Positions 16,306 through 24,577 of a stretch of 37,398 bases of DNA are shown piece after piece (the stretch's first letter is position 1; each line of letters starts with the position of its first letter). The DNA comes from DASZMX01 sp035551475. Its GTDB lineage: Bacteria > Verrucomicrobiota > Verrucomicrobiia > Limisphaerales > Palsa-1400. A program made the translations under genes and the position numbers. Location of the stretch: contig DASZMX010000048.1 of assembly GCA_035551475.1 (NCBI GenBank), positions 1 to 37,398 of the forward strand. The letters run 5' to 3'. Under the pieces are notes generated by a model, which was not told the DNA's origin, did no database searches, and was given only the letters and a program-made list of their open reading frames with translations.

Positions 16306-17223
16306 ATGAAATTTGCGCAGGCGGCCAAGCGAATCTTTTTGTTTGTGATGGTGAATGTGCTGGTGATTTTCACCATCGCCATCATTTGCCAGATTTTCCA
16401 CGTGCCGCAACGCCTGGGGACGTCGCGTTATGGCGGGTTGATGGTTTTTTGCCTGGTCGTCGGCATGGGCGGCTCGGTGATTTCCCTGCTGTTATCGCGG
16501 CAGATGGCCAAGTGGATGCAAGGTGTAAGGGTTATCGATCCAAATACGACTGATTCTGAGGAACAGTTTTTGGTTGAGACAGTTTATCGGCTGGCCCGGA
16601 CCGCCGGCCTGACGGATATGCCCGAGGTCGGCGTTTATAACTCGCCGGAAATGAACGCGTTCGCCACCGGACCGAGCCGGTCGCGGGCGCTGGTGGCGGT
16701 ATCGTCGGGTTTGCTGGGGCGAATGCGCTCGGATGATTTGGAAGGCGTGCTGGCGCATGAACTGGCCCATGTGGCCAATGGCGACATGGTCACGATGACT
16801 CTGATTCAAGGCATTGTGAATGCGATTGCCATGTTCCTGGCCTGGGCGCTGGCCATCGCGCTCTCGCAAGGGTCGTCGCGGGACGATGATGAGCGTGGCG
16901 GCAATTATTTTTTGCAATGGATGTTGGCCGATGTGTTTCGGGCGGTGTTTATGTTACTGGGGATGATCGTCGTGATGTGGTTTTCACGCTGGCGCGAGTT
17001 CCGGGCCGATGCGGGCGGGGCGCGTTATGCGGGACGGGGGCGGATGATCGGAGCGTTGCGGGCCTTGGAAGCGGCGCACGACGAAGGGGCCGACCTGGCC
17101 GGACCGCAGCAGCCGGCGTTTCAGGCCTTGAAGATTTCGGGAAAGACGGGCGGGTTCATGGCCTTGTTTGCCAGCCATCCGCCGTTGGAGGAGCGCATCC
17201 GGCGCCTGGAAGCCGGCGTATAA
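16306..17223 (+). CDS. htpX: M48 family zinc metallopeptidase HtpX
   Basis: HtpX is an inner-membrane protease that helps degrade misfolded membrane proteins. The start ATG 16306 has AAGGAG at ideal spacing and gives 305 residues. Two membrane segments come first (about 9-28 and 42-62), then the cytoplasmic zinc site HELAHVANGD, two more hydrophobic segments (ALAIAL region and AVFMLLGMIVVMWF), and the third zinc ligand in REFRADAGGA. Family signatures NSPEMNAFATGPSRSRALVAVSSGLL and ASHPPLEERIRRLE are present. It is first in a plus-strand run with the sigma factor, though 196 bp separate them, so co-transcription is uncertain. Confidence 0.96.
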   Translation: MKFAQAAKRIFLFVMVNVLVIFTIAIICQIFHVPQRLGTSRYGGLMVFCLVVGMGGSVISLLLSRQMAKWMQGVRVIDPNTTDSEEQFLVETVYRLARTAGLTDMPEVGVYNSPEMNAFATGPSRSRALVAVSSGLLGRMRSDDLEGVLAHELAHVANGDMVTMTLIQGIVNAIAMFLAWALAIALSQGSSRDDDERGGNYFLQWMLADVFRAVFMLLGMIVVMWFSRWREFRADAGGARYAGRGRMIGALRALEAAHDEGADLAGPQQPAFQALKISGKTGGFMALFASHPPLEERIRRLEAGV

Positions 17224-17419
17224 TATACGGTGGCGTCCGCGGCCCTAAAGGGCTTGTAATTTTGAATAGAATGCGCTGTAATGCGTCGAACTTAAAGGTG
17301 GCCAAATACGTTGTCGTGTCAATCGAAGGATCAGCTTTTTTGGTACGGGCAAATCGGGGATTGCGGAATTGTCGAGAACGCCAAGCATCCCTAACAATGA
17401 CAAGCACAGAACTGATGCC

Positions 17420-18418
17420 ATGAAGACCATAAAACAAGCGGGGAAGCGTTCCAGCTCCACCTCGCCGGCCGCGCGCCGCCCGGCGCCCGCCCTCCGCAAA
17501 AACGAGCCCCTGCAAATCGCGCCCCCGGAGATCCCGGGCGTGCCGCGCGATCAGGACGCGCCTGTGCCCTTGTCGGACAAGGACCGTCCCGCTTACGATG
17601 GCGACACCGCCATTAAACTTTATCTGCGCGAGATCGGCCAGGTCAAATTGTTGACACCGGACGAGGAGATCACCCTCGCGGGGCGCATCAAGAAGGGCGA
17701 TAAAAAGGCGCGCGAACAAATGATCAAGGCCAACCTGCGCCTGGTCGTGAAGATCGCGCACGATTACGAGAATTTCGGCCTGCCCTTGCTGGACTTGATC
17801 AATGAGGGCAACATTGGGCTGATGAAGGCCGTGGAGCGCTTCGACCCGTCCAAGGGCGGAAAACTTTCGACCTACGGCTCGTGGTGGATCAAGCAGTCCA
17901 TCAAACGGGCCCTCGCCAACCAATCCAAGACGATCCGGCTGCCGGTTCATTTGGTGGACAAGATTTCCAAAATGCGGAAGACGGCCCTGAAGCTCCAGGA
18001 GGTTTTTGGGCGCGAGCCGACGGATGAGGAATTGGCGGAGGAAATGGGCATGTCCGTCTCGCGCGTGGCGCAGATGCGCACCGCCGCGATCCGGCCGGCC
18101 TCGTTGGACGCGCCGATTGGCGATGATGAATCCAACAATTTCGCCGATGTCGTGCAGGACGACAACGCGGAGACGCCTTACGAGCAGTTGGAGGACAAGA
18201 CCGTCACCCGCATGTTGCGGGACATGGTCACCACGCTCGACCCGCGCGAATCCACGATTCTCCAGTATCGCTTTGGCCTGGATGGCGGCAGCGAAAAAAC
18301 GCTGGAGGAAGTCGGCGAGAAATTCGGGGTCACCCGCGAACGTGTCCGGCAGATTCAGAACATTGCCCTCACCAAGCTGCGCAAAATGATCGAGAAACTT
18401 GAAGCTGTTAAAGCTTAA
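17420..18418 (+). CDS. sigA: RNA polymerase sigma-70 family factor (RpoD/SigA type)
   Basis: The 332-residue protein from ATG 17420 contains regions 1.2 (DGDTAIKLYLREIGQVKLLT), 2 (ANLRLVVKIAHDYENFGLPLLDLINEGNIGLMKAVERFD, then STYGSWWIKQSI for -10 recognition), 3 (LPVHLVDKISKM) and 4 (TLEEVGEKFGVTRERVRQIQNIALTKLRK for -35 recognition). It lacks region 1.1. Instead it has a basic, proline-rich N-terminus of about 50 residues. It may be the primary sigma factor or a group 2 (RpoS-like) factor. Length alone does not decide. An in-frame TTG at 17369 would add 17 residues. The gene is followed by apt after 24 bp. Confidence 0.96.
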   Translation: MKTIKQAGKRSSSTSPAARRPAPALRKNEPLQIAPPEIPGVPRDQDAPVPLSDKDRPAYDGDTAIKLYLREIGQVKLLTPDEEITLAGRIKKGDKKAREQMIKANLRLVVKIAHDYENFGLPLLDLINEGNIGLMKAVERFDPSKGGKLSTYGSWWIKQSIKRALANQSKTIRLPVHLVDKISKMRKTALKLQEVFGREPTDEELAEEMGMSVSRVAQMRTAAIRPASLDAPIGDDESNNFADVVQDDNAETPYEQLEDKTVTRMLRDMVTTLDPRESTILQYRFGLDGGSEKTLEEVGEKFGVTRERVRQIQNIALTKLRKMIEKLEAVKA

Positions 18419-18442
18419 AGTCCCTGATTATCGTGGGCGGCG

Positions 18443-18979
18443 ATGACTAATGAAACCGTGACGCTGGCGGAGTTGTCCGCGGCGATTCGCAACGTGCCCG
18501 ACTTTCCCAAGGCGGGCATTCAGTTCAAAGATATTACGCCCATGCTGGCCGACGCGCGGCTCTATGCCGGCTGCGTCGAACATCTGGTCGGCAGTTTCCG
18601 TCCAGGCGACGTGGATGCGGTGGTGGGCATCGATGCGCGCGGCTTTATCTTCGCCTCGGCGGCCGCTTACAAGCTCAAGTGCGGTTTTGTGCCGGTGCGC
18701 AAAAAAGGCAAACTTCCTTTTACCACCTACGAGGAAAGTTATGATTTGGAATACGGCTCCAGCACGGTGGCGATTCACACCGACGCCGTGGCGCCGGGCA
18801 GCCGGGTGCTGCTGGTGGATGACCTTCTCGCCACGGGCGGGACGTCCGGGGCGGCGGCGAATCTGCTGAAACGCCTGGGCGCCCGGATTCTGGAGGTGAG
18901 CTTCCTCATTGAATTGAAATTTCTGAACGGCCGCGAGAAACTCAAAGATTTTCCCGTGCGCTCCCTGGTGACCTATTGA
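18443..18979 (+). CDS. apt: adenine phosphoribosyltransferase
   Basis: Apt salvages adenine to AMP using PRPP. The 178 residues match the family. The opening NVPDFPKAGIQFKDITPML is the standard Apt N-terminus. DARGFIFASAAAYKL and VRKKGKLP follow, and the PRPP-binding motif is VLLVDDLLATGGTSGAA. It lies 24 bp after the sigma factor and 25 bp before lysS on the same strand, so the three are probably one transcript. Confidence 0.97.
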   Translation: MTNETVTLAELSAAIRNVPDFPKAGIQFKDITPMLADARLYAGCVEHLVGSFRPGDVDAVVGIDARGFIFASAAAYKLKCGFVPVRKKGKLPFTTYEESYDLEYGSSTVAIHTDAVAPGSRVLLVDDLLATGGTSGAAANLLKRLGARILEVSFLIELKFLNGREKLKDFPVRSLVTY

Positions 18980-19004
18980 CCGTGACCGATCGCGCCGGAA
19001 CAAC

Positions 19005-20816
19005 ATGGCTTCAAATCCTTTAATTGACATTCGCAACGGACGCATTGCCAAGGCGGCGTCCCTCCGCAGCCTCGGCCTGAATCCGTATCCGTCCCGCAGC
19101 GGGCGGACGCATTATACCAAAACCATCCTCGACGACTTCGCGACGCTGGAAGGGCAGAATGCCACGGTGGCGGGCCGGCTTTTGTCCTGGCGCAAACAAG
19201 GCGCGCTGGCTTTTGCGCATTTGCAGGATCAGACGGGCAAATTGCAATTGTTCATGCGCCGCAACCTAGTCAAGCCCACCAGCGCCGACGACGGCAGCCT
19301 CGGTTACGCCGAGGCCAATTTACTGGACATCGGCGACATTGTGGAGGCGACGGGCAAGATCATCCGCACCGAGCGCGGCGAGATTTCCATTCTCGTGGAA
19401 GGCCTGAAAGTACTCTCCAAGGCGGTGCGTCCGCTGCCGGACCAATGGTCGGGTTTAAAGGATCGCGAGCAGGTTTTGCGCAAGCGTTACTTGGACACCA
19501 TTCTGGAGCCGGGGTCTTTTGAGCGTTATGCGGCGTCGTGTAAAATCGTCGCAGCGATCCGCGGCTTTTTGCAGGCGCGCGGGTTCCTGGAATTTCAAAC
19601 GCCGGTGATTCAGCCCCAGTACGGCGGCGGCACCGCCAAGCCGTTCAAGACGCACGTCAACGCCCTCGGTTGCGAAATGTATCTGGCCATTTCCCACGAG
19701 CTGTATTTGAAGCGCCTGATCGTCGGCGGCTACGACAAGGTATTCACCATCGGCCGCTACTTTCGCAACGAAGGCATCGACCGCAGCCATCATCCGGAGT
19801 TCTCGATGGTGGAGACGATGGCCGCGTACGAGAATTACGAATACAACATGAACCTCGTGGAGGACATGTTCCGCCACATTGCCACGACGGTTTTTGGCAA
19901 AACGGAATTTTCCGTGCGCGGGCACACAATTGATTTCGGGAAACCCTGGCGGCGCATTTCGATGATTGACGCGGTGAAGGAAAAAACCGGCGCCGATTTT
20001 CGCGAATTTAAAACCCCCGCCGAGGCCAATGCCAAACTGGAAGCGCTCGGCATTCACGAGCCCCAGCCCACCGTGGGCGAAGCCCTGGTGAAGGCCTTTG
20101 AAGCGACGGTGGAAAAGGACTTGCTGCAGCCCACGCTGGTGTTCGGGCATCCCATCGAGATTTCGCCGCTGGCCAAGCCGATGGCGGAGGACCCGCGGTT
20201 CGTGGAGCGGTTTGAAATTTTCATCGCCGGCATGGAATGCGGCGACAACTGGTCCGAGCAAAACGATCCGGTTCATCTGCTTGAGACGTGGCGCAAATCT
20301 TACCGCGCCGAGGAGCGGGACGCCGGGAAGTTCCATACCTTGGATTTCGATTTTATCGAGGCGCTGGAATACGGCATGCCGCCCACCACCGGCATCGGGC
20401 CCGGCATCGAACGCATGGTGATGATTTTCACCGGGCAGGAAAACATCGATGACGTGATTTTCTTCCCCATCATGCGGCCGTCCATCTCGCCCTTGAACGC
20501 TTCGATTTATGGCGTGCAGGAAACCAACGTGGCGCCGGTCGAAGACCTGGCGCTTTCGTGGGAGGACTTTGAAAGCCTGTGCGCGGCGGGTTTAATGAAG
20601 CCGCACGCGAAAAACCTGGTGGTGAAGCCGCACACGCGCCGGTGGTCGCCGGAACGGGTGACCTGCCATGTGGAAATTGAGGGTTTTCTCGCCCATAGCG
20701 TCCTGCGCCTGACGTTCACCTGCAAGCCGGACGATCGGATGAAAGTTTCGGAATTTCTTAAACGGACATTCCCGCAGTGCGACGTCACGATCGCGCCGGC
20801 CACCGCGCAGAAATGA
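19005..20816 (+). CDS. lysS: lysine--tRNA ligase (class II) with a C-terminal extension
   Basis: LysRS charges tRNA-Lys. The N-terminal OB fold (about 50-150; VAGRLLSWRKQGALAFAHLQD) is followed by the class II core: motif 1 (FLEFQTPVIQP), AISHELYLKRLIVGGYDKVFTIGRYFRNEG, motif 2 (RNEGIDRSHHPEFSMVE) and motif 3 (GIGPGIERMVMIFTG). Bacterial LysRS normally ends shortly after the FFPIMRP sequence. Here about 110 residues continue (roughly 493-603), including a helical stretch (WEDFESLCAAGLM) and a possible small alpha/beta domain (CHVEIEGFLAHSVLRLTF to FPQCDVTIAPA). I cannot assign this domain. ATG 19005 is the natural start. Confidence 0.97.
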   Translation: MASNPLIDIRNGRIAKAASLRSLGLNPYPSRSGRTHYTKTILDDFATLEGQNATVAGRLLSWRKQGALAFAHLQDQTGKLQLFMRRNLVKPTSADDGSLGYAEANLLDIGDIVEATGKIIRTERGEISILVEGLKVLSKAVRPLPDQWSGLKDREQVLRKRYLDTILEPGSFERYAASCKIVAAIRGFLQARGFLEFQTPVIQPQYGGGTAKPFKTHVNALGCEMYLAISHELYLKRLIVGGYDKVFTIGRYFRNEGIDRSHHPEFSMVETMAAYENYEYNMNLVEDMFRHIATTVFGKTEFSVRGHTIDFGKPWRRISMIDAVKEKTGADFREFKTPAEANAKLEALGIHEPQPTVGEALVKAFEATVEKDLLQPTLVFGHPIEISPLAKPMAEDPRFVERFEIFIAGMECGDNWSEQNDPVHLLETWRKSYRAEERDAGKFHTLDFDFIEALEYGMPPTTGIGPGIERMVMIFTGQENIDDVIFFPIMRPSISPLNASIYGVQETNVAPVEDLALSWEDFESLCAAGLMKPHAKNLVVKPHTRRWSPERVTCHVEIEGFLAHSVLRLTFTCKPDDRMKVSEFLKRTFPQCDVTIAPATAQK

Positions 20817-20871
20817 TGAACGCGCACCCTTTGGCGGGTGTCAAATCGTCTGTGCAGCGCAGCGTTCGCTT

Positions 20872-22041
20872 ATGATTTTGCGGCAAGGCCATCACCTCGC
20901 GTATTGCACAAATATTCATCGCGGCGAAACGTGGGCCGAAACGATGGCCGCCCTGGAAAACTTCACCCTGGCGGTGCGGGCCCGCGTCTGCCCCGCCGCG
21001 GCTTTTGGCATCGGCCTGTGGTTGAGCGACCGGGCTTCGCGCGAGTTGATTTCCGAGCCGGACGGCGTTGCGCAATTTCGCCGCTGGCTCGAGGCGCATC
21101 AATGCTATGTTTTCACCCTGAACGGTTTTCCCTTCGGCCGTTTTCATGGCGAGCGGGTGAAGGAAAGCGTCTATTTGCCGGACTGGACGACGGAGGAGCG
21201 TGTCATATATACAAATCGTTTGCTGGATATTCTCGCCCAGCTCCTGCCCGCCGGCGTGGAAGGCACGGTCAGCACGCTCCCCGGCGCCTTCAAGGAATTT
21301 GTCCAGGTGCCTTCGCAGGCGCGCGCCCTGCGCGCGAATTTGTTCCGTTGCGTCGAGCATGCGGCGCGTCTTTCGGAGCGGAACGGGCCGGCCTTGCATC
21401 TCGCCCTGGAGCCGGAGCCGCTTTGCCTGTTGGAAAACGTGGACGAAACGATCGCTTTTTTTGGGCAGATGCGCGTCGAGCATAAAAACGATCCGCGGTT
21501 GGAAAAACATTTGGGCATCAATTATGACACCTGCCACATGGCGGTCGAATATGAGGAGCCCGCGTCCGCCTTGCGGCGCTTGCGTGAGCATGGCATCAGC
21601 ATCAAGAAACTTCATTTAAGCTCGGCGCTGCAAGCCGCGCCCACCGCCAAGGCGCGCGCCGCGCTGTGGGCGTTTGCGGAGGACACTTATCTGCACCAGG
21701 TCATTGCGCGCAGCGGCATAGGGCCCTTGACGCGTTACAAGGACTTGACGGACGCGCTCGACGCCGCCGCCGGCACGACCGCGCTGGCGGAGGAGTGGCG
21801 CGTGCATTTCCATATTCCCTTGCATTGTCCAGCCAGTGATTGGTTTACGCCCACTACGGATCATTTGCTGGCGGTTTTGGACGCGCTCGCGGCTGACCCC
21901 GGGATGTGCCGGCATTTGGAAATGGAAACCTACACGTGGGAGGCGCTGCCGCCGGAATTAAAGAGCCGCCACGTGGTGGATCAGCTGGCTGGCGAATACG
22001 AATGGACCTTGGCGCGCTTGCAAGCCCGAGGTCTGGCGTAA
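20872..22041 (+). CDS. eboE: EboE-like TIM-barrel protein (metabolite traffic family)
   Basis: The 389-residue protein begins LRQGHHLAYCTNIHRGETWAE, which I recognise as the EboE family, related to xylose-isomerase-type TIM barrels. Likely metal or active-site residues lie in LEPEP (about 182-186), NYDTCHMAVEYEEP and HFHIPLHCP, and in the ETYTWE segment near the C-terminus. The ebo genes (eboA-F) occur in scattered bacteria, cyanobacterial scytonemin clusters and some algal plastids. A role in moving a terpenoid or indole precursor across the inner membrane has been proposed. Here only eboE and eboC are seen. It lies 55 bp after lysS and 43 bp before eboC. Confidence 0.85.
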   Translation: MILRQGHHLAYCTNIHRGETWAETMAALENFTLAVRARVCPAAAFGIGLWLSDRASRELISEPDGVAQFRRWLEAHQCYVFTLNGFPFGRFHGERVKESVYLPDWTTEERVIYTNRLLDILAQLLPAGVEGTVSTLPGAFKEFVQVPSQARALRANLFRCVEHAARLSERNGPALHLALEPEPLCLLENVDETIAFFGQMRVEHKNDPRLEKHLGINYDTCHMAVEYEEPASALRRLREHGISIKKLHLSSALQAAPTAKARAALWAFAEDTYLHQVIARSGIGPLTRYKDLTDALDAAAGTTALAEEWRVHFHIPLHCPASDWFTPTTDHLLAVLDALAADPGMCRHLEMETYTWEALPPELKSRHVVDQLAGEYEWTLARLQARGLA

Positions 22042-22084
22042 GGGAAATGGTGACAGCGGGCGAACGATACGATACAGCAACGGA

Positions 22085-22972
22085 GTGAATGCCGCCCCTC
22101 ATCTGGCTGTCGTCAAGCCGCCCCCCAAATGGCGGACGCTGCTGATTTTAGGCCGCATCTCCAATCTTCCCACGGTATGGTCAAATGTGCTGGCTGGCTG
22201 GTGGTTGGGCGGCGGGGGACGTCGCGGCGGGCTGTTGGTGGCGCTGGCGGCCACGACTTTTCTTTACATTGGCGGCATGTTTTTAAATGACGCCTTCGAC
22301 GCGGATTTCGACCGGCGCCACCGCGCGTTGCGTCCGATTCCGAGCGGAGCCATTGCGGAAAAAGAAGTGTGGCGCTGGGGCGCGTTCTGGCTGGCCTTGG
22401 GAGCCGCCGCGTTGCTGGGGCTGGGGCTCAAATCGGCCGTTCTCGCGTTGGCGCTGATCGGGTTCATTGTGCTTTACGATGCGACGCACAAATCAATTTC
22501 TTTTGGCCCGCTGCTGATGGGCATCTGCCGGCTTCTGTTGTATTTGATCGCGGCGGCGGCTGGCGGCGGGGCCTTGACGGGGCGTGTGATCTGGCCGGCC
22601 GCGGCCCTCGCCTTGTATGTCGCAGGATTAAGCTGGCTGGCGCGGACGGAGAGCGGGACCGCGCGGCCTCCAATTTGGCCGGTGGCGCTGCTCGCCGCGC
22701 CGTTCGCTTTGGCCGCACTGGTGAGCGCGCCGAAAGTGTGGCCATCGACGGCTTGGTTCGCCCTCGCCACGGCGCTGTGGATAGGGTGGGCTCTCGCCCA
22801 GACTTTCGGGCGCGCCTATCCTCGTGTTGGACTGACGATTGCGCGGTTGCTGGCCGGGATGGCGCTGGTGGATATGCTGGCGGCAGGTCAGGCCGACCGG
22901 GGTTGGCTGTGGGGGTTTCCCGCGTTTTTTTTACTGGCGCTTTTTCTCCAAAGATTCATTCCGGCCACTTGA
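22085..22972 (+). CDS. eboC: EboC-like UbiA-family prenyltransferase
   Basis: The 295-residue integral membrane protein has the UbiA pattern. The aspartate-rich motif NDAFDADFDRRHRALRPIPSG (about 67-87) binds the prenyl diphosphate with magnesium, and the second polar motif is YDATHKS (about 133-139). Eight or nine hydrophobic segments follow the usual order. The N-terminus WRTLLILGRISNLPTVWSNVLAGW is typical of the family. The start is GTG at 22085, since no in-frame ATG fits. Adjacency to eboE supports EboC over ubiquinone or menaquinone enzymes. The lipid made is unknown. Confidence 0.87.
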   Translation: MNAAPHLAVVKPPPKWRTLLILGRISNLPTVWSNVLAGWWLGGGGRRGGLLVALAATTFLYIGGMFLNDAFDADFDRRHRALRPIPSGAIAEKEVWRWGAFWLALGAAALLGLGLKSAVLALALIGFIVLYDATHKSISFGPLLMGICRLLLYLIAAAAGGGALTGRVIWPAAALALYVAGLSWLARTESGTARPPIWPVALLAAPFALAALVSAPKVWPSTAWFALATALWIGWALAQTFGRAYPRVGLTIARLLAGMALVDMLAAGQADRGWLWGFPAFFLLALFLQRFIPAT

Positions 22973-23074
22973 CAGATTTGGGAAATTGGTTGACAGTGGC
23001 CTATTGAGCTACCCGCTCCCCGACAACTTGTAAAATAATTGACGCCACCCCCTCGCGCATCGATGAAAATAGAA

Positions 23075-23080
23075 TATAAT
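23075..23080 (+). promoter_or_regulatory. candidate -10 box (TATAAT) for the small zinc-motif gene
   Basis: A perfect TATAAT lies 23 bp before the ATG of the next gene, in an AT-rich island of this otherwise GC-rich region. No convincing -35 stands 16-18 bp upstream (a TTGACG is 30 bp away). If it is used, the leader is very short and contains the GGGGAG that could bind the ribosome. Confidence 0.4.
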
Positions 23081-23103
23081 ATATAGAGGGGAGAGAGAAT
23101 TGA

Positions 23104-23478
23104 ATGAAAAAGAAAACTTGGAGCAGAAAGAAAATATCTGACCAGTATACCGGCATGGTGAAGGCGGACGGATCGCCTATGTCCCGGCAACAGGTCCACA
23201 TGCTGCGTAAAAAAGCGCGCGGCATTTGTTTGACATGCGGCCAGCCGGCCATTGGCGTGTATTGCCTCAAGCACACGGTCGCCGCCCGTGAGCGGATGCG
23301 CCAAAAGCTGAAATACCGCCGTCGTTTGAAACAGTCGCCCAGCTATTTGCTGGAAAAGGAAGTGCGCACCAAGGGCAAGGCCCGGCGTCCAGGTCGCGCC
23401 ACGGGGCCAGTCAATGGCCGTCTGAACGCTCGTTCACATCGGACAACGTCGCGTTCCAAAGCAGTCTCCCGGAATTAA
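23104..23478 (+). CDS. small, very basic protein with a CxxC-x8-CxxH zinc motif
   Basis: The 124-residue protein is rich in Lys and Arg throughout. It has one probable zinc site: C42, C45, C54, H57 (ICLTCGQPAIGVYCLKH). A basic helix (TVAARERMRQKLKYRRRLKQS) and an Arg/Ser-rich tail without predicted structure follow. It suggests a nucleic-acid or ribosome-binding protein. I do not recognise a named family. It has its own likely -10 box, a GGGGAG ribosome site and a strong terminator, so it is an independent transcription unit and probably well expressed. Confidence 0.65.
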   Translation: MKKKTWSRKKISDQYTGMVKADGSPMSRQQVHMLRKKARGICLTCGQPAIGVYCLKHTVAARERMRQKLKYRRRLKQSPSYLLEKEVRTKGKARRPGRATGPVNGRLNARSHRTTSRSKAVSRN

Positions 23479-23510
23479 GCCGCGGCGATTTTTAAAACAG
23501 TTTTGAAGGG

Positions 23511-23545
23511 TTCGGCGGCGCTCTGCAGCGTCGCCGAATCTTTTT
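23511..23545 (+). terminator. intrinsic terminator after the small zinc-motif gene
   Basis: An 11-bp stem (23511-23521 with 23528-23538, TTCGGCGGCGC/GCGTCGCCGAA, one G-U pair) with a 6-nt loop is followed by TC and five T residues (23541-23545). It also separates this gene from the convergent glycosyltransferase gene. Confidence 0.85.
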
Positions 23546-23554
23546 AGGGCGCCC

Positions 23555-24577
23555 TTACGGCTTCGGTTCGCGCGCCGGCGGCAATTTAGGCGGGACGATG
23601 GAAACGAAAATCTCCCGCGCCGCAAAGAACGGGATGCGCATCCAATTCCAAATGTGCGGATCTTCGCGCACGATCGTCCGGATGGTTTTCCAGATCAATT
23701 TGGGGCTGCGCGCGCGCAGCCCGGCCAAACCGTTCAAGAGGCAGCGGCAAGAGCAGAAGTAAAGGCTGTCCCGCACCAGGCTGGGCCATTCGTCTTTGAA
23801 CAGTTCTCGGGTCGCGGGGTTGTCGAGGCAGCGGCGGGTGATGTAATAAAACGCATCAATATGGAGGCCGGTTTGGTGGATGCTGGCGGTGTGGCAGGCC
23901 GCCGTGTAACGCCACGAGCTCAAAACTTCGTCTGAATACCAGCAATCATAATGCGGGGCGATCCGCATGCACATGTCCAGGTCGCCCGCAAAATCCGCTT
24001 TCGCATCGAAGGGGCCGGCCTCGCGCAAGGCGTCTCCGAGAAACATCATGCCGCTGGGCACGCAACATGGATAATCGCGGGTGAGATAATCGCGCAGGAT
24101 TTGTTTTCGGCCAATAAACCCGTCGCCCACCTGATAGCGGTAACGATACTCCATGCGTCGAAAGACGTAGAAGATCGGATAGATGCGCCGGTCATCTTCG
24201 TCGATTAAATCCATCGGCGCCATGGCCATCGCCGCCGTGGGATTCTTTTCCAAGCCATACACCATCAGCTCCAGGCACCGAGGCTTGAGCAAATCATCAT
24301 CCATGAGGAACTTGATATATTTGCCCCGGGAAAGCTCCACGGCACGATTGGAGCTGCGCACGGCCCCGATGTTTCCGTCATTGGTGAAATAGCGCACGCG
24401 CGGGTCGGTGTATTTCGCCATCATCTGGGCGGAGGCGTCGTTCGTGCTGTTGTCCGTGATGATGATTTCAAAGCTCGCGTAGGTTTGAGCCAGGCAGGAT
24501 TCCACGGCGCGGCGCAGGTATTCCGGACGGTTGTAAGTCGGGATTAAAATGGAAACCAAGGGTGTGTTCACAGTCAC
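23555..24577 (-). CDS. family 2 glycosyltransferase
   Basis: The N-terminal GT-A domain shows VSILIPTYNRPEYLRRAVESCL, DNSTND, the NIGAVRSSNRAVELSRGKYIKFLMDDD stretch with the metal/nucleotide-sugar-binding DDD (about 93-95), and GDLDMCMRIA further on. The protein has 340 residues and no clear membrane span, so it probably acts at the cytoplasmic face of the inner membrane and adds a sugar to a surface glycan. Its ATG overlaps the flippase stop by 4 bp (24574-24577). The sugar donor cannot be predicted. Confidence 0.93.
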   Translation of the reverse strand: MTVNTPLVSILIPTYNRPEYLRRAVESCLAQTYASFEIIITDNSTNDASAQMMAKYTDPRVRYFTNDGNIGAVRSSNRAVELSRGKYIKFLMDDDLLKPRCLELMVYGLEKNPTAAMAMAPMDLIDEDDRRIYPIFYVFRRMEYRYRYQVGDGFIGRKQILRDYLTRDYPCCVPSGMMFLGDALREAGPFDAKADFAGDLDMCMRIAPHYDCWYSDEVLSSWRYTAACHTASIHQTGLHIDAFYYITRRCLDNPATRELFKDEWPSLVRDSLYFCSCRCLLNGLAGLRARSPKLIWKTIRTIVREDPHIWNWMRIPFFAAREIFVSIVPPKLPPAREPKP

